NCBI RefSeq assembly: GCF_005862305.2
Contig: NZ_CP054021.1
Coordinates: forward strand, 4,629,501-4,693,500
DNA: 64,000 bases
Direction: 5' to 3'
From: Rhizobium indicum
GTDB taxonomy: Bacteria; Pseudomonadota; Alphaproteobacteria; Rhizobiales; Rhizobiaceae
The notes under the pieces are model-generated. The model did not search any database, was not told where the DNA came from, and worked only from the letters and a program-made list of their open reading frames with translations. This document shows, in pieces, positions 61,400 to 64,000 of the stretch. The position numbers and the translations under genes are program-made. Every line of letters begins with the position of its first letter. Positions within the stretch are counted from its first letter, which is position 1.

Positions 61400-62887
61400 A
61401 TGACAGTCTACTATGTGAACTCAGCGACTGGCTCCGACCGCAACGGTGGAACGGGCCAGAATTCGGCTTTTGCGACTTTGTCCAAAGTGGAATCCTTGAA
61501 ACTGAAACCCGGCGACAGCGTGCTTCTTGCCAAAGGGAGCGTGTTCAACGAGCAGTTCGATATCAAATATTCCGGCAGCGAGACTGCGCCGATCAAGATC
61601 GGCAGTTACGGGGCGGGTGCGGCACCCGTCATCCACAGCAGCGGCGACGGCATCCACAGTCTCTATGCCTCGAACATCGTCATCGAGAACCTGAAGATAT
61701 CGAATACCGGCGGTTCGGGCATCTATGGCGGCAGTGTCACGAACTGGACGGTCCGCGACGTCGAGATCGCCAAGACGGGATTGTCGGAAAACGCAGGCGC
61801 CGTCACCTTCCGGAGCAGCAAGAATGTCACGGTCGAAGACAGCAAGATATCGGGCGTCAAAGGCGACGGCTTCTGGATCGAAAAGGTCGCCGGCGTCAAG
61901 CTTCTCAACAACACCGTCACCAGCGCGAGCGGCTCGACGGCCGATGCCGTGCAGATGAACGACAGCAGCAACATTCTGATCAAGGGCAATCATCTCGACC
62001 AGACGCATGCCAGCAGCCCCAAGGGCGTCATCGCGCTCGTCAGGCCCACCAATGCGGTTGTCGAGGACAATGTGATCACCGGCGGCGGCTTCGGCATCAG
62101 CGCGCAGGCGGGCAAGAACGTTGCCATCCGCGACAACGACATATCCGGATATCACGGTTACAGCTGGTCCTTCGCCGTCGGTCTCGGCGACCAGGGCAAT
62201 GCGCGGGACTATGATATTTCAGGCAACCATATTCATGACGGCGCGTGGGGCGTTGCCGTCAGCGGGCCCATCGGTGCCAGCTATAGCCGCACGAATATCA
62301 AGGTTCACGACAACGTCTTCGACGACCTCTCGCAGGCGGCGCTGAAGGTCGACAGGCCGGCATCCGGCTCCTTCACCAACAATACGATCGAGACCGGCAC
62401 CAAGGCCACCAGCATATCGCCTGCCATTGCCGACGCGCATACCTTTACGGTCAAAGGCAACCATACGGTCGCCAATGTCGAGACGGCGCTGGCAAGCCCG
62501 GTTGCGAAGACTGCGGCAGTGATGGAGGCCTCCGCGGATCCGGCGGTTGTCGCTGTCCATGACAATTTGAAGATCTTCACCGATACGGGCGACGCCCATC
62601 GCGGCAATCTCCTCGAAAACGATAGCTCGGACAATGACACCCTGGTGCTTCGGCGTTTCGGGGACGAAACCGTCGGCAAGCACGGCCTGACGCTGACCGG
62701 CGAATATGGTGAGATCCACGTGGACCGCGAAGGCAACTATGCCTACACGCTCGATGAAACGAAGCTCCCTGACCATAGCGGACATGTGAGCGAGTCATTC
62801 AGCTACGGGATCAACGATGGAAGCTCGCATCATAGCGACGGGGATACGCTGACCGTCTTCATCCATCTGGATGGCTTGCTGAGCTGA
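61400..62887 (+). CDS. Right-handed beta-helix protein with C-terminal cadherin-like domain
   Basis: 495 residues from the ATG at 61400 (MTVYYVNSATGSD), the same point where its tandem paralogue starts. The first 370 residues are a parallel beta-helix with pectate-lyase-like coils (NIVIENLKISNTGGSGIYGG, NWTVRDVEI, NVTVEDSKISGVKGDGFWIE, TADAVQMNDSSNILIKGNHL). The last 110 residues form one cadherin-like domain (VAVHDNLKIFTDTGDAHRGN, YGEIHVDREGNYAYTLDETK). Without an N-terminal signal and with a hydrophobic end (LDGLLS), type I secretion is likely. It may bind or cut exopolysaccharide; Rhizobium Ply glycanases are the nearest known idea. Catalytic residues cannot be assigned. Confidence 0.85.
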   Translation: MTVYYVNSATGSDRNGGTGQNSAFATLSKVESLKLKPGDSVLLAKGSVFNEQFDIKYSGSETAPIKIGSYGAGAAPVIHSSGDGIHSLYASNIVIENLKISNTGGSGIYGGSVTNWTVRDVEIAKTGLSENAGAVTFRSSKNVTVEDSKISGVKGDGFWIEKVAGVKLLNNTVTSASGSTADAVQMNDSSNILIKGNHLDQTHASSPKGVIALVRPTNAVVEDNVITGGGFGISAQAGKNVAIRDNDISGYHGYSWSFAVGLGDQGNARDYDISGNHIHDGAWGVAVSGPIGASYSRTNIKVHDNVFDDLSQAALKVDRPASGSFTNNTIETGTKATSISPAIADAHTFTVKGNHTVANVETALASPVAKTAAVMEASADPAVVAVHDNLKIFTDTGDAHRGNLLENDSSDNDTLVLRRFGDETVGKHGLTLTGEYGEIHVDREGNYAYTLDETKLPDHSGHVSESFSYGINDGSSHHSDGDTLTVFIHLDGLLS

Positions 62888-63354
62888 GGTGAGTGTGCCG
62901 GGAGCCGGCGCTATGCCGGGAGGCGTTCCTTCCGGGGAGGCGTGGACTCCCCCCGGGGAAGCGTTGCCCTCGCCATCAAATGGCTCCGCAGTGTCCCTCA
63001 CCCGGCTGCCGCCGGGTGAGGGTAAGGGGCTGCAATACGGCCTCAACCTTTCCGGCTTGCGACTGACCTGAAACAGGACGTCTCACCTCTGCGACCATAC
63101 GTCGCCGAGGCGTACGATTATCGTTCATTCACCTTTCGGTCGTTATTTAGTAGATTGTTTTCGTATAAGTTGTCATCTCCAGAATACCGCCTCCGCCAGG
63201 CGTTCTCGGGACCAAGGTAGGCCCACAGGGTCTGCCAACCGTCGTGAGGGCAATATCGAAGGCCTTTTGACATGGCCTTTAGCCCCGACCGCATCCGATC
63301 CACGCGTCGCAGCCGATTCAGACGGCTGCGCGGGCAATTCGAGAACAAGGCGAT
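62888..63354. other. Gap between the tandem beta-helix genes, with a strong hairpin
   Basis: No gene seen. A perfect 12-bp stem CCCTCACCCGGC/GCCGGGTGAGGG with loop TGCC lies at 62995-63022, not followed by T residues. An AT-rich stretch at about 63120-63175 may hold the promoter of the second beta-helix gene. The final 90 bp resemble the leader of the first gene. Confidence 0.6.
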
Positions 63355-64000
63355 ATGGCAATCTATTATGTGAATCCAGCGATAGGCTCCAACAGCAACA
63401 ATGGAACGAGCGAGGACACGCCGTTTTCGTCGTTCTGGGCGGTAGAAAACTTGAAACTGCAGTCGGGCGACAGCGTGCTGCTTGCCGCCGGAAGCGTGTT
63501 CAACGACCAGCTTGACCTTAAATACTCCGGCAGCGTTGCGGCTCCGATTACTATCGGCAGTTATGGTGTCGGCGATGCGCCGGTCATCCATAGCCCCAAC
63601 GACGGCATCCACAGCCTCTATGCATCGAACATCGTCATCGAGAATATCAAGATCTCCGACACCGGCGGCGCGGCCATCTATGGCGGCAGTGTTTCGAACT
63701 GGACGGTCCGCAACGTCGAGGTCGATCACACCGGACTGGCGGGCAAGTCAGGTTCGATCACCTTCAGGACCGGCTCGAACATCACCATCGAAAACAGCAC
63801 GATCAACGACGTCAACGGCGACGGCGTCTGGATCGAAAAAGTCAACGGCGTCAATTTTCTCAACAACACCGTCACCAATGCCCACGGCACCGCGGCAGAT
63901 GCCGTCCAGATGAACGACAGCAGCAATATCGTGATCAGCGGCAATTACCTCGACCAGACGGGCGCCGCTACGCCGAAGGGCGTCATCGCGCTCGTTCGGT
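63355..64000 (+). CDS. Right-handed beta-helix protein, tandem paralogue, runs off right edge
   Basis: The ATG at 63355 after AAGG opens a frame of 215 codons to the window end. It reads MAIYYVNPAIGSNSNNG and keeps long identities with the gene at 61400: DGIHSLYASNIVIEN, IYGGSVSNWTVRNVE, ADAVQMNDSSNIVISGNYLD and PKGVIALVR. By eye about two thirds of the residues agree. It has the same beta-helix coils and no signal peptide. Whether it also ends in a cadherin-like domain cannot be seen. Confidence 0.88.
   Translation, partial: MAIYYVNPAIGSNSNNGTSEDTPFSSFWAVENLKLQSGDSVLLAAGSVFNDQLDLKYSGSVAAPITIGSYGVGDAPVIHSPNDGIHSLYASNIVIENIKISDTGGAAIYGGSVSNWTVRNVEVDHTGLAGKSGSITFRTGSNITIENSTINDVNGDGVWIEKVNGVNFLNNTVTNAHGTAADAVQMNDSSNIVISGNYLDQTGAATPKGVIALVR

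Overview
The window looks like a chromosomal or chromid stretch of a Rhizobium species of the R. leguminosarum/etli group. The support is a truncated second FtsZ, a coxMNOP-like oxidase cluster, a Blh-type persulfide dioxygenase, dispersed repeats that resemble Rhizobium intergenic mosaic elements, and proteins with the cadherin-like domains known from Rhizobium exopolysaccharide-binding Rap proteins. Nothing points to a prophage, a conjugative element, a CRISPR array or an RNA operon. The assignment rests on reading the sequence; no database was searched.

Layout. 0-7.4 kb: the N-terminus of a LysR regulator facing a lone ectoine synthase, a DUF4168 exported protein, a TetR regulator facing a cysteine-rich GFA-like protein, a DUF6958-type gene broken by a repeat insertion, DJ-1/GFA/SRPBCC genes, a decayed membrane-protein gene and a two-gene operon of small hydrophilic proteins behind a putative general-stress promoter. 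7.4-16.5 kb: an SDR/MmyB-type regulator pair, envelope proteins, a cadherin-like domain protein, ftsZ2 with a broken extra ftsZ tail, and a decayed phosphodiester glycosidase. 16.6-29.3 kb: an isolated HNH protein, a two-component system facing two envelope proteins, an aldo/keto reductase, a BTAD/TolB/TPR regulator, an HWE kinase with its receiver, and an AraC regulator.

29.3-38.4 kb: a sulfur module (DsrE-like and Blh), a Sel1 protein, a TetR/VOC pair, and a cobalamin riboswitch heading a three-gene ABC uptake operon, then HIT-like and MYG1 genes. 38.5-44.3 kb: cytochrome c plus an alternative heme-copper oxidase (subunits II, I, two III-like, IV). 44.6-49.5 kb: an AraC regulator facing an amine operon (APC permease, an unlisted 57-residue Cys/Met/His membrane peptide, copper amine oxidase). 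49.7-55.3 kb: FAD monooxygenase, hydrolase, VOC, a TTG-start small membrane protein, an epimerase and a membrane-anchored AraC regulator. 55.6-60.9 kb: a MacB-type export operon (HlyD adaptor, ATPase, two permeases) and an EamA transporter. 61.4-64.0 kb: two tandem beta-helix proteins; the first ends in a cadherin-like domain and the second runs off the edge.

Three observations stand out. (1) At three places a short, diverged copy of the 3' end of a resident gene (ftsZ2, an ABC ATPase, an ABC permease) lies 0.6-1.8 kb downstream, so one or a few unrelated genes sit between two versions of the same gene tail. (2) A small putative copper-binding membrane peptide is translationally coupled inside a copper amine oxidase operon. 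(3) Three proteins without N-terminal signals combine cadherin-like domains, a propeller-like region or a beta-helix, which suggests a secreted set acting on the exopolysaccharide matrix.
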